DNA of 64,000 nucleotides from Hibiscus mutabilis (Eukaryota > Streptophyta > Magnoliopsida > Malvales > Malvaceae): contig CM033714.1 in NCBI GenBank assembly GCA_019671005.1, forward strand, positions 83,753,909-83,817,908. Reading direction: 5' to 3'. The notes under the pieces were generated by a model. The model saw only the letters and a program-made list of their open reading frames with translations. It searched no databases and was not told the origin of the DNA. A program made the position numbers and the translations under genes. Within the stretch, counting starts at the first letter, position 1. Each line of letters begins with the position of its first letter. Of the stretch, positions 12,720 through 23,744 are shown piece after piece.

Positions 12720-13570
12720 GAAACATTAAGTCACCAAAGTGACCTCTATTATGGAAATTATTTTATTTTAAAATATAGAATGTCTTGCGCATGTAATTCA
12801 GCTTATGTTAGTATTAATGAGCCCAAAGGAAGATTAATACTTGACATTGTTACATGTGCAACTGTGATAATAAACATGTGATAATTATTCAGTTTTACAT
12901 GTGAGCAATCAATCGGCCCAAATGAAGATTTTTGTTTGATTTGTTCTTATTATCAATGTTTGATTACTATACCAAGATATCACTTAGAAGTTAATGTTTT
13001 TTTCCAAAGATGAAATATTAATGGAGTGTTCGGTATCTTGATATGAGGTTTAACTTTATTCAAATTTATTGTTATGGTTATCTTTTAATTTGATTAAAAG
13101 ATAAAATTAATACAAGTATTTTGAAATAATTAAATTTATATTTTGGCTTCGGATGTTTAATATTTTAATGAATTAATTAAAACATAATGTCACCAAAGTG
13201 ACCGCTTTTATGTAGATTAATTTATTTAAAATATCAAGATGTTTATGGGTTTTTGAAATTCATGCGTTTATTAATTGGCCCAAAGGAAAGTTAATATTTG
13301 ACAGAATTACAACGACAACTGTGGCGATAAATGTGTGATAATTATAAGGTATTTCATGTGAGCAATACGTTAGACCAAAGATTAGTCTATTGTTTGACAT
13401 AGTTTATTGTCAATGTTTGATTGCTACAACAAGAGTAGCGTTTACAGTCAATATTCATGTCCAAAGACTTGATATTAATGGTGTGTTTGGTATCTTGAGG
13501 GGAACTAACCATTATTTTGAATTTATTTGTTTACTTATGAATATTTGTATGAGCTTGATTTTATTTTTAT
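12720..13570. repeat. Diverged tandem duplication of about 459 bp in the copia leader
   Basis: Blocks occur in the same order twice with an offset of about 459 bp: GTCACCAAAGTGACC (12730 and 13189), then GGCCCAAA or GCCCAAAGGAA, TGTGATAATTAT, ACATGTGAGCAAT or its variant, and GGTATCTTGA. The segment lies between the primer site and gag, so it is an untranslated leader or 5' region. Confidence 0.7.
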
Positions 13571-13989
13571 TTATTTAATTTTGTTATATATTTAGGTAAT
13601 TTATTTTTCTATCACAATATCTGTTAAAATACATTCTACATTCATGTTTAGTGAAATTAATTTAAAGGAATAGAAAAGACACATATTGCATTTGGTGGTT
13701 GTATGAACATAGACTTTGAGGAAAGAACAACTTGCGCATTTGTTGTGAAATCAGGCAAACGAACAGGAAATTAAACAAACAAGAACACTGGATTTTAACG
13801 AGGTTTAGCAATGTGCTTACGTCCTCGAGGAGCAATGAGCGAATGTTCTTATTAACTTGATAATACAATTAGGTTACTGTATAATGAATATATAAGAGTA
13901 ACTCCGATACAATTACCAAAATACCATCTGTCCTTTATCAGTATATAAGCCATACTTAACAGCCTTTCATTGCGATAAGCACTCATAAA

Positions 13990-15920
13990 AGGTATTTCGA
14001 AAGGTGAGATCGTTTGAATTGCATGAGTCTAAAGATCATAAAGCATAGTATTCTAGATGTCTTTAGGAGCACACATTTAATGAGAATATTAATACTAAGG
14101 GTTTCTTTGATGATATTAAGAAATGTTTTACCCTAAACATTAAAGTTAAGATGACACCACTTATGCCTTCGTTGAAGTCTATCAAGTATAAGAGTCAAGA
14201 ACATGTGAGGGAGTACATTATGAAAATGTTTAATATTGCTTCAAAATTTAATGCACATAAGATCAAACTTTCTAACAATTGTTTGTTCTATTGCTTTTAG
14301 TACCGCTTCCTATACAGTTTAACTAATTCAAAAAATAGTTAAAACTTTCAAAATGAGAGTAGGCTCTAACTGAGCTTATTTCTCATTGTGTTAAAAAGGA
14401 AGAAAAGTTGGAGCATTATAAGTGTAAAAGTACTCATTTGGTTAGTGCTCATTTAGTTAGTGTTTCTAAGAATAAGGGTAATAAAAAAACATTAGAATAA
14501 AGTTGCTAAGAGTCTTACTCAAAAGAAAAACAATAATTTACAAGGTGTGGATTCTTTTGTATAAGTTAGGACACATGTGAAGAAATTAAACTTCAAAAGT
14601 GAGCAACTACTTCGGTTATTGTAAGTTTTATTATCCCGCAATTATGAATTATTTAAGGAGGGATCTATAATATTTTTAGGATGTTGAGTTTGGAGGGAGA
14701 AATTTGGTTAGAAACATTGCTATTGAGAAGGAATTAGATTATAATTCAATTCCTACAATCACTTTTGACAATGTTTAGGTTTTCACACCTATCATTAATC
14801 AAGAAGTGAATCAAGTACCTCAGCAAAATAATGTTGAACAATTCCCATTTAAGATAAGGTAATTGTTTCAGGATAACAAACTCAACAATCTAAAAAACAT
14901 GTGTCATTAAAGAGGTCCACGAGAGGAAGAAAAAAAATACTATTCAAGATTATTATATTGTATTTTTTAAGAAAATAAGGATAACAATAGAATGATAAAA
15001 AATAACTCGATCATTTTTTTATCAGACTGTAAAAGTTTTAACTCTCAAAAGTGGATTGATGTCATTCAAGAAGAGTATAATTTTATGCAAGGCAATAAAG
15101 TTTAGTAACTTGTCTCGTTACCTTAAGGTACAAACCAATTAGTTATAAATGGATATTTAAAACCGATAGGGATATAAATGGTAATGTGGATAAGTATAAG
15201 GCACATCTTGTATCTAAAGAATATACTCTAAAAGAATATATTGATTTTGTGGAGACTTTCTCTCAAGTTTCATTGAAAGACTCTTTCAAGATAATCATGA
15301 CGCTTGTTGCTTATTTTAATCTTGAGCTACATAAGATGGATGTTGAATTTGTGTTTTTCAATGGCGACATTGAAGAAACGAATTATATGGTACAATCATA
15401 GGTTTGTGTCTAATGATACAAAATCAATGATATGTAAATTAAAGAAATTCATCTATGAGCTTAAGTGGGATTCTCATTAGTGAAATTATAAATTTCACAT
15501 TGATTATCTCATTCGGTTTTGAGATAAATTTGGTTGACAATTGTATATACTGCAAGTTCAATAGGAGTAAATCAAGTGATACTCATATTACTAAATAAAA
15601 AAAATTAGTCTTACTCAATGCCTTAAAATGTTAAACAGATATTTAAGCAATTCTAGTATGAACCATTGGATAGCAGCCAATAGGTTATGAGATATTTTTA
15701 GAGAACAAAAATTGCATGCTTACATACGGAGTTCTGGTTAGTTAGAGATCAACAAGTTTACAGACTTCGATTATACTAGAATATTGATGCAAAAGAATTT
15801 TGTCATACAAGCTACTAATTATAGATTGAATAGAAATACCAGTTTAGTTATTTTGTGACAATAGATATGCATTCATTTATTCTATAAACAATAGGAACAC
15901 TTCAAATTTGAAACACATAA
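13990..15920 (+). pseudogene. Copia gag-pol remnant
   Basis: A gag-like stretch lies around 14000-14480, encoding a decayed version of the plant copia gag core. Further on, reverse transcriptase is recognisable at 15186-15401 (KAHLVSKEYT, IDFVETFSQV, then MDVEFVFFNGDIEE, a changed form of the usual DVKTAFLNGDLEE). RNase H remnants continue to about 15900. Stops and frameshifts are frequent and the protease and integrase are not clearly readable. Confidence 0.7.
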
Positions 15921-16510
15921 ATATTAAGTTCCTAGTTTTTAAAGAAAATTCAAAGTGGTTGTATGTCTATAGAGCATGTTAGTACAAACTCCATAATTGC
16001 GCGCTTATTAAGAAACTATCACCCTAGGTCTTTCATGAGCACATTACTCATATGGGTGTAATGTTATTTAAAGATATTCAGTTTTAGTGAGAGTAATTTT
16101 GAAAAATGTTCATTCGTTTTAGACACAATTTCAGTTACTTCAATTTAAGGATATTTTAAAATTATTTTCTGCATAAATAATGTTTTTTTGGTTTATGCAC
16201 ACTCTGAATTCAGTAAAGTTTGATCTTACTAAAGTTTAAGATGAATAGTTGGAAATAGACATGTACGGTTCATATTTCATGTAATTTTTCATGCTACGCA
16301 TCCATGATTGATCTATGTCATTTAACTATATTTGTATATGTGACCATTGGTGGGTCTAGTCATGATAAATATGGCAAAGACTGCTTTGATCCTATATGGA
16401 TGTAGTTGATGGACGAGATTGTTATAGAATACATATTATATAATAGCAATTTTTTGAGCTTATAAGGTTGTATATTTATCAGGAAACATATGTTGCCCAA
16501 GTGGGAGATC

Positions 16511-16701
16511 GTTGGATTAAAATCCGCAATTGTGGGCACATATGTAAAATGTATAATGTTATTATAAAGTATGACACAAAATCAAGTGACCATCGTGTCA
16601 TGGGTATTAAAGTCATGAAAATAAAAGTGTAGATACCATAAGATGTATTTATAATTCAATGAGGGACATAGTTATAAATGTTTAATAGTTGATTTATTAA
16701 A
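16511..16701 (+). repeat. 3' LTR of the second copia element, truncated
   Basis: It matches the first 190 bp or so of the LTR at 9899, up to TTGATTTATTAAATC, with about 90% identity by eye. It is preceded by a purine tract. The remaining 270 bp or so of the LTR are missing and unrelated sequence follows abruptly. Confidence 0.75.
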
Positions 16702-16800
16702 TCTGTAAAGCTATAAAGGAGAAGTTCCTCATAGCTCATTGTACAATTCATTCTTTTGCATCATTAATAAAGAATTCTTCTATCTTTACATGGTATCGGT
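16702..16800 (+). repeat. End of a different copia-type LTR with primer-site-like sequence
   Basis: The segment has the feel of a copia LTR 3' end (ATTGTACAATTCATTC, then AATAAAGAATTCTTC) and finishes TTTACA followed by TGGTATCGG, which resembles the TGGTATCAG primer site for initiator tRNA. It is fused directly to the truncated LTR on its left, giving a hybrid structure. Confidence 0.4.
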
Positions 16801-17732
16801 TGATATTTTCTTCTGAGTTTCTGTTTCTTTTTTTTTTTCAATTTTTCTTCTCTTTTCTTGTTAGCTCTTAAGATTGAAATATACAAATATATGCAATAAA
16901 AATGTGATTTATCTCTTATTTTTACATTTTACATGTTCTCGCATATGCTGCATATATATACCATATCGAAACCATATCTATTTCGAACTAATGTACAACA
17001 TTTAGACACTCTCCTATTACTTGTGCTTATTATTAGTAGTAGTAGGTATTTCTTCCATATGTTCTATATTATCTTCTGTCATGTCTTACCATTTTTTAAT
17101 ATTTTTACTAGATATTATATATCATAATGCAAAGTTTCTAACAAAGTGTTAAAAAATGAGGCAATCAGAATGGGCCCTAGATTTTATCCCAAAGCTTAAC
17201 CCAAACTAGATTGCCATACATATTGTTGTTTTTATCATATCATAATGCAGAGTAGGCCCAAAGCCTTAATTACGGGATCGGACCTCTTAATAAAAATATC
17301 CACCTTATCAAATATCCAAGTATACTTCAGCGTACCAACAACCTAACGATGGTTTGGTGAGACAAGATATTAGATCCGTTAAATAATGCTAAAGTTTTAA
17401 TATTAGTATTTTAAATAAAACAAATCTAGTTGGAATAACCACCTTATAATAGGCCTGTGCCACACCGAACAAAATCTTATGTCACTTTTTGGTGCTTTTA
17501 TTGATAACCCAACACTAAAAAATCGAATCCTACACTCTAACTCTAATTTATAAACCCTAAAACTTGAATTATAACCCATAAAAACTAAACTCTCAACTCT
17601 AAACTCTATTTTTTAATGTGAAGCGTAAATATAAACACCAAAAGGAATAGAGAATTTTTATTCGTGTGATATTTGATCTGAATTAGTCAATTAATATGTT
17701 AGATACATATGGTTATACAATATATATATATA
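16801..17732. other. Intergenic upstream of the chlorophyllase gene
   Basis: No gene is seen. Around 17515-17610 there is a run of degenerate CCCTAAA-like words, related to stretches near 19560 and 24310. Confidence 0.5.
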
Positions 17733-17752
17733 CACGTGTGCGTGCTATAAAG
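17733..17752 (+). promoter_or_regulatory. G-box and TATA-like element upstream of chlorophyllase
   Basis: CACGTG lies at 17733-17738 and CTATAAAG at 17745-17752, about 130 bp before the start codon. G-boxes are bound by plant bZIP and bHLH factors, so light or stress control is possible. The assignment rests on position and sequence only. Confidence 0.4.
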
Positions 17753-17879
17753 TGCAATTGCCAGAGGGTGTCGTACAATTCAACAACCTTATCTCGTTTG
17801 TTCCCATCAATCTACACCAATAAACAAACTTTGGAAACTGGAAAAGTAGTAGAAGAGGAAGCAAAACAGATTGGAAGAC

Positions 17880-19170
17880 ATGTCCGCTGCTTTCACAACT
17901 TCGGCCACAAATGTTTTCGGGTTCGGAAGCTACACCACCGTGCTTCGAAAGGTGGACTCGGTGTCGACTTCTTCAGTGCCCGTCCCACCACCAAAGCCAC
18001 TCCTTATTGCCACACCTAGTGAAGCAGGAGAATTCCCACTACTCATATTCCTCCATGGTTACCTTCTTTACAACTCTTTCTACTCTCAGCTTCTCCAGCA
18101 TGTTGCTTCCCATGGCTTCATTGTTATTGCTCCTCAGGTATATAGACCTAAAGGCTAATCTGCTTCCTTTTCTCTCAATGCAAAATTTACTTTTTAATTA
18201 ACACAGTTATGGAGTAAACTGGTGCTTCTTTTAGTGTTCCTACTGATAATAATGTCATCGGGAAAATTTCTTTGAACTAGTGTGAAAAGCTTCAAACTAT
18301 GGTGGCGCCTTGTTCATTTAACTTAGCTAGTAAGGCAACATTAATGGTTATGATGTGACTTGTAAAAGATATGGTAGCCATTGGGGTCCAGACTCCAGAT
18401 AATTCATCTGGTCCTGCTTTGTCCCCTTGCTATTTCCCAGCAGATTAATTTACATACAAGCTCATGATTCTTCTTAATTGATGTTCCAACAGTTGTACAC
18501 TGTGGCCGGACCGGATGCGACCGATGAGGTTAAGTCCACAGCTGCAATAACCAACTGGTTATCCAAAGGACTTCTCCAAGGGTTGCTTCCGCAAGATGTT
18601 CGGCCAAACTTAAGCAAGCTCGCACTTTCCGGCCACAGCAGAGGAGGCAAAGTTGCTTTCGCGCTAGCTCTGCAGAAAGCAATGACTAAATTAAAGTTTT
18701 CGGCCTTAATAGGTGTAGACCCCGTCGACGGAATGGATAAAGGGAAACAAACGCCGCCTCCGGTACTCACTTACGTTCCTCATTCGTTCGATCTCGATAT
18801 GGCGGTGATGGTTATCGGTTCGGGTCTCGGTGAAGTGAGGAGAAACCCTCTGTTCCCTCCTTGTGCTCCCAAGGGAGTTAACCATGAAGATTTCTTCAAA
18901 GAATGTAGAAAACCGGCTTGTCATTTAGTTGCCAAGGACTACGGTCATGTGGATATGTTGGATGATGAGACAAAAGGGTTAAGAGGACGTTCATCGTATT
19001 GTTTGTGCAAAAATGGCAAGGCTAGGGAGCCGATGAGAATGTTTGTTGGAGGAGCCATTGTTGCTTTCATGAAAGCTTATCTCAATGGAGATAAGACTGA
19101 GTTGATTGCTATAAAACAGGGGCATGAAACTGCACCGGTGGAGCTTCAAACGATTGAATTTCTTGTTTAA
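17880..19170 (+). CDS. CLH2: Chlorophyllase, CLH2 type
   Basis: Exons are 17880-18137 and 18493-19170, joined in phase 0 across a GT-AG intron, giving 311 residues, a normal length for the family. Chlorophyllase removes the phytol tail of chlorophyll to give chlorophyllide. The alpha/beta-hydrolase signature GHSRGGK carries the nucleophile Ser (about residue 135). Asp of the GVDPVDG segment (about 162-165) and His of YGHVDMLDD (about 238) complete a likely triad. HGYLLYNSFYSQL near the end of exon 1 and LYTVAGPD at the start of exon 2 fit the Arabidopsis CLH2 paralogue better than CLH1. The start was chosen at the first ATG in frame, nine bases after a TTG. No frame damage is seen. It has no functional partner nearby. 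Confidence 0.93.
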
Positions 19171-19554
19171 ACACACTATAATATATGTATGTATGTGTGC
19201 GACAATATCTCATGAAATATTTTCAGTGGTTTGGCTTGCTTGTTATTGTGACAACATATCATAGTCGCCTATTTTGTGTTGGAAAGAGTATTTCAATGAA
19301 AATTCAACTTTAATATTTTGACTGAAATATTTAAAGCGTTAAATATTTTACTTAACTAAGCGTCAATTTGACATGACTTTTAAAAATTCTTTTAAAAGTG
19401 TTGTTAGAAAGTAATTTTAAAAAATTAATGGTAAGATTTTAATGTTTGACATTGCTGTTAAAAAATGCTTTTAAAAATATAAAATGTCTATTTTAAATAG
19501 GCTTAAAACACTTTCCCCCTAAACTTTACCTGTTTTTCCAACTTGCCCCCTAAA

Positions 19555-19672
19555 TCCCTACCCATATTACCCTAAAACTTAAACCCTAACCTTAAATCCT
19601 AAATTCTACCCATAAACCCTACACTAAAACTCCTAAACTCTAAACCTCAAACTAAAACCCTAAACCCTATAA
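19555..19672. repeat. Degenerate CCCTAAA-like stretch
   Basis: Repeated words such as ACCCTAAAAC, AAACCCTAACC and AAACCCTAAACCC resemble plant telomere repeats but are irregular. Similar stretches followed by the same flank (TTTCCACCGCTA here, TTTCACCGCTAATC near 24440) suggest a dispersed repeat family and not telomere healing. Confidence 0.45.
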
Positions 19673-19755
19673 TTGAGACGCTTATAGAAATAAAAAGTTT
19701 CCACCGCTAGTATATAGAATAATAATATTTTTAATTAATATTACATGACAATTTT

Positions 19756-19945
19756 TAGGAACCTATATAAAAAATATGTATACTTTAAGTACCTATTTTG
19801 ATCTAAAAATACTTTTTGTACCTATTTTGACCAAAAATTATACCTTAGGTACCTAGTTTAACCAAAAAGTATACTTTAGGTATTTATTTTGACTAAAAAA
19901 TACTTTAGGTACTAAAATGAAAAAGTTACTTTAAGTACTAATATA
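19756..19945. repeat. Degenerate tandem repeat, unit about 30 bp
   Basis: About five to six copies carry the core CTTTAGGTACCTATTTTGAC or a variant, starting near 19782, 19812, 19843, 19873 and 19902. Confidence 0.6.
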
Positions 19946-20902
19946 ATATATAAGCCTTTACACTTAAATGGGAAAAATGCCCATAATAATATGTACAAGT
20001 AAATGAGATAAGCTCAACAACAAAATAACTAAACCATCACATAACGGTACCAAACCAAGACACAAAGAAGAGCAACAAAGGTAGTCTATCTAGGGCCACT
20101 AAAAGAGCCGGCACTAACATCACCATTGAGCAAGTCAAGAACCACGTACGGGGATCCATAAACCTATGATAAATCATCGGTAATAATTAAGTTTTTCTTC
20201 ATGTTTTAGGATGTATTTTATTATTTATTTCAATAAAATTTGATTTTTGTTGAAATAAATATAAATATAATAGAGGGATTTATTCATTGACTAAGTGATT
20301 AAATATATTCATGTTGTGTCGTCTTATGAATTTAGATCATGATTTAATTAAAATTTATCCTAACAAATATGACAACCCCATTAACGACCCTTGGAATCCT
20401 AAACTAATCTAAATATAAAATAACTGAAAATTTTAAATTCCAATTAATTCAATTCAAATCGGTCCGATCCAATTAGGGATCTAATTCTGAAAAAGGCTTG
20501 AAACTTGGAGCGGAGCATTAAATCTGGAAGGTTACAAAGAGACTGCCGTGAAATACGAAAATCCCATTAATCCAAGGGACAGGATAGGGATCCTCGAACG
20601 TAATAAGTAAAGGGTTGGTGATGGGTCAAAAATTAGAGTGGATAAAATTCTATTCGATTCGAAAATATCAAATTATTCGGCTTGATTCGAAATTCTATAG
20701 ACTTGATTTTTTATTTAGAAAAAAATCAAATAAAGTTTGAATTATAAAATAAAGTTTGAGTTATAAAATGGACTCTTCGACTCGACTAACTTGAAAATTT
20801 TTTACTTTGACTCGGTCGAATGTCCACCCCTATCCAAAACCTCAAAATTTAAATTTTTACTTTGACTTGGTCGAATGTCCACCCCTATCCAAAACCTCAA
20901 AA

Positions 20903-21482
20903 TTAGGGGTATAAATGAACCGAGCTTGAACAAACAAGACTTTGTTTGTGTTTGTTTATTTATTTTTAAAGGTGTTTGTGTTTGTTTATTTATTTTTAAA
21001 GGTGTTTGTGTTTGTTCGTTATACGTCCGCGAACATTTTCGTTTTACGTCCGCTAACATGTTCGTTGAGATGTTCAACAAAATGCTGAAATTACATCACT
21101 AGTCTTTAAGCTCCTTAGGCTTCATAGTTTGAACTCCAAAGTTCACCATATGATGAGTTTAGTTCTAATCTTCACCAATATTTAAAATATAAAAAAGTAA
21201 AATAAAAAAAAGAAACCGGGTAAATGAGCTCATAAACTAGCCAATAAGCGAGTTTGATTGTGAACATAAACTAACCGAACGTATATATGTCCGTGTTCGC
21301 TTGTTCATTAGACAAACATAAAAATTTTATTCATACTCATTTATTTAACTTAATAAACGAACATTATATAAATGATTTACAAATGAACTAATCTTTCGAT
21401 GAACTATTCGTAAATCATTTATATAACGTTCGTTTATTAAGTTAAATAAATGATTTACGAATAGTTCATCGAACATTTGCAC
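20903..21482. mobile_element. hAT-like non-autonomous element rich in palindromes
   Basis: The left end TAGGGGTATAAATGAACC and the reversed right end AATGGGTGCAAATG are imperfect terminal repeats of the Tip100-like hAT style. The flanks CTCAAAAT and CTCGGAAT could be a decayed 8-bp duplication. It contains two and a half copies of a 30-bp unit (GTTTATTTATTTTTAAAGGT and flanks) at about 20943-21020, and overlapping palindromes at 21342-21472. No coding capacity is seen. Confidence 0.5.
21342..21472. repeat. Overlapping palindromes with about 25-50 bp arms
   Basis: The arm ending TATAAATGATTTACAAATGA is complemented by CGTAAATCATTTATATAACG onwards. That second arm, CGATGAACTATTCGTAAATC, is complemented again by the sequence at about 21447-21472. 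One segment can therefore pair with either neighbour. Confidence 0.65.
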
Positions 21483-22103
21483 CCATTCTCGGAATGTGTT
21501 TGAAACTTTGAGCGGGGCGACAAATCACGAAGCTGACAAAGAGAGTGCCGTGTGGCGTGCTAATTTTGCTTGTGTGCGTCTTGGCGTCTGGCCGGAGAAA
21601 AGACGGCCTACGATAAATAAGGACACCGCTTATATCGGGACAAAGCTTACACATGTGAAAATTTAATATAGTAAATCTGGAACTTGAGACAATAAAAATT
21701 CTAGATCTCAACATTGCCATTGAGTCAAAATCCCATTGGTTATATTGATATTTACACAATAGTACTTGTAGTAAAATTGGCATCCAAAGGAAAGAAACCA
21801 TTTTTAGAAAATAAAGTTGATATGACCAATTATGACATGCAACTTCGAGGAAAGGCCAACAATTTTCCTACACAAAAAGGCAACAACAACTGCCATCCAA
21901 CACAACCTTCTCGGACAGCTTCGTATTTTATCCCCACCTTTAATTTGTTCTCATTAACACTCTTTCCTCGAACATTTCTTCCCCTTTTTCACCCCTTTAG
22001 CTTTATTCAGTCCCCATCACCTATAAATTCCCTCCCATTTGATTCAATCTTTCCATCGTTCCAAAACAATACAAATAGGGTTCGTTTTGTACGTACGTGT
22101 TCA
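21483..22103 (+). promoter_or_regulatory. Upstream region of the EF-hand gene with TATA box
   Basis: CTATAAAT at 22021-22028 lies 76-83 bp before the start codon, a good distance for a TATA box with a short leader. The frame of the gene stays open upstream to 21714, but that stretch has no protein character and is treated as promoter and leader. Confidence 0.5.
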
Positions 22104-22442
22104 ATGGCGTCCCGAAACGGTGTCGTGTTCGAAGATTTTTTCCCGGCCATGGTTGAGAAACTGGGCGCCGAGGGTTTCATGAAGGAGCTGTGCAATGGGT
22201 TTCGTTTGCTTGTGGATGGGGACAAAGGGGTGATCACTTTGGAGAGCTTGAAGAAGAAGTCGACATTGCTTGGGGTGCAAGACATGAGCGATGAAGAGGG
22301 CATTTGTATGCTGAGAGAAGGTGATTTGGATGGGGATGGGGCTTTGAATGAGATGGAATTTTGTACACTCATGCTTAGGTTGAGTCCTGAGTTGATGAAC
22401 AGTTCCATGAAATTATTAGTTGCAGCTATTGTCAATTTCTAG
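22104..22442 (+). CDS. Small single-EF-hand calcium-binding protein (KIC/PBP1-like)
   Basis: This is a single-exon gene for 112 residues, close to the 110-135 residues usual for the family. One canonical EF-hand loop, DLDGDGALNEME, lies at residues 74-85 with Asp at positions 1, 3 and 5 and Glu at 12. The preceding segment (residues 8-60: FEDFFPAMVEKLG, FMKELCNGFRLLVD, ITLESLKKKSTLLG) matches the order seen in Arabidopsis KIC (a regulator of a kinesin-like protein) and PBP1 (a PINOID-binding protein). The likely role is a calcium sensor that binds a partner protein. The ATG follows a TATA box and leader, and a longer in-frame reading starts in promoter DNA. The partner cannot be told from sequence. 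Confidence 0.87.
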   Translation: MASRNGVVFEDFFPAMVEKLGAEGFMKELCNGFRLLVDGDKGVITLESLKKKSTLLGVQDMSDEEGICMLREGDLDGDGALNEMEFCTLMLRLSPELMNSSMKLLVAAIVNF

Positions 22443-22733
22443 ACCGTTCCTTAAACTACCTCCGGAGAAAAAAACCTACTATTAGAAGTGTTTTGTTTTA
22501 TTGTGATCATTTTGTCCCCTTTATTTATTTTTTTAAAAGAAAGTAGGCCTCGTTCAAAATCCCCTCTAACTTTAATAGGGAAAAAGAGTATCCATAAAAT
22601 TTCATTGAATTTATATAACCGATGTCCTTACAGAATCACCATACAAAGCTGGCCACTATAAATTACAGAAACAACAGAGGTTTGCCAGCCACCCACAAGT
22701 CAAAACAGTTCACACACGCAGGTTACCAACAGA

Positions 22734-23390
22734 TCATATTAGATCCCTTCGTCTATTGACCCCGCTTTTTGCTAGAATGTGCGCAGCACAGTTACGTTCC
22801 CTATAAGCAAATTCCAGTTTGCAATGCAGCTTTGATATTGATATAATCTCTTTGAACACATTAGGGACCGGATCATTACCAACAATGCACTTAACCGCCA
22901 TTTGACTGTCTGACTCGAAGATAATAGAAGGGAAATCTTTCCAAGTTGAGGCGTAAAGAAACGTACCCGCTTCGAGAAAGGCCTTGATTTCTGCACCAGT
23001 TGGGTCCGACACACCTATGGCTTTTGAGAATTTAGCAAGAACAGCACCCTTATGATCCCGCAAAATGCCACCAACACATGCATCGCCGAAACTACCTTTC
23101 ACTGAGGCATCAACGCTGAATTTTATGGATCCCTCGGTGGGAGGCACCCACGTTCCAATTGGAGGTCTGTTACATTCATTACTACATACAGCTCCCATGT
23201 TCGGATGTCGAATGAACTCTGGAATTGAAACAAAGGACGCAAGCCATTTACACTTTGCCCAGAAACCAATTCTGAGCAGAGCAAGCTCAAAAATCTCATC
23301 CACTGCCCATTTCTTATATATATATATGTCCCTCGAATTTTTACTACCCTCACGCTTTGAACTTAAAACATTACCCATGTACAAGTGCAT
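22734..23390 (-). pseudogene. RNase H-like domain fragment of a retroelement (RVT_3 type)
   Basis: The open frame of 218 codons carries an RNase H fold of the type found at the C-end of plant LINE polyproteins and in domesticated RNase H-like proteins. WVPPTEGSIKFSVDAS, then GGILRDHKGAV, AEIKAFLEAG, FESDSQMAV and RNCAAHILAKSG are visible. The acidic residues of the active site (Asp in VDAS, Glu in AEIKA, Asp in ESDS) are kept. No reverse transcriptase is seen upstream on this strand, so it is a 5'-truncated insertion or a captured fragment. The first 60 or so residues have no family character. The frame being intact is notable, but expression is unknown. Confidence 0.7.
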
Positions 23391-23744
23391 TACGAAGAAT
23401 ATACATAATTAGTGTTTGATCTTCGTAATCACTCGTAATTGTGTTAGATTTTAGGTTTAAATCTATAAAAGTGTTCTTGAGAGTGATAAAATTTGGAGGG
23501 ATATGTTAATATTTAATAATTATGATTTCAATTTATCTTTGCATAACATGGCCTAACAGATGGAGTATCGTAAAAGTGCATTATATGTGCAAAGACAAAG
23601 TCAGAATGTCGATTAAAGGAATAATGTGTAATTAACAATAAAAAAAATAAAGATAATTAGTATCAAAGTAAATTAAAATTAAGAGGTCTTAATAGATAAA
23701 TATCCATATATTAAATAATAAAAGGGCAAAGGCATATGATAAAG
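23391..23744. other. Intergenic, no gene seen
   Basis: AT-rich sequence with no recognised feature. Confidence 0.5.

Larger units (their letters stand above)
10363..16510 (+). mobile_element. Internal region of a decayed Ty1/copia element, with nested insertions
   Basis: This is the DNA between two related LTRs. It contains a primer-site-like sequence at the left edge, a hAT-type insertion, a duplicated leader segment, gag and pol remnants on the + strand, and a purine-rich tract (AAGTGGGAGA) just before the right LTR. All coding parts are broken by stops and frameshifts, so the element is old and immobile. Confidence 0.7.
19171..20902. other. Intergenic with simple and degenerate repeats
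   Basis: No gene is seen. It holds telomere-like words at 19555-19672, an approximately 30-bp degenerate repeat at 19756-19945, and, at about 20801-20902, two copies of a 55-bp unit starting TTTACTTTGACT. Confidence 0.5.

Noticed and set aside
18474..18924. Minus-strand frames over chlorophyllase exon 2
   Set aside because: They are shadows of the real coding exon, which has catalytic motifs and matching splice sites.
19555..19672. Interstitial telomere repeat
   Set aside because: The words are irregular, and the shared flank with another copy points to a dispersed repeat.
21714..22103. In-frame upstream extension of the EF-hand gene by 130 codons
   Set aside because: The stretch lies across the TATA box and has no protein-like character; known family members are about 110-135 residues, matching the ATG at 22104.
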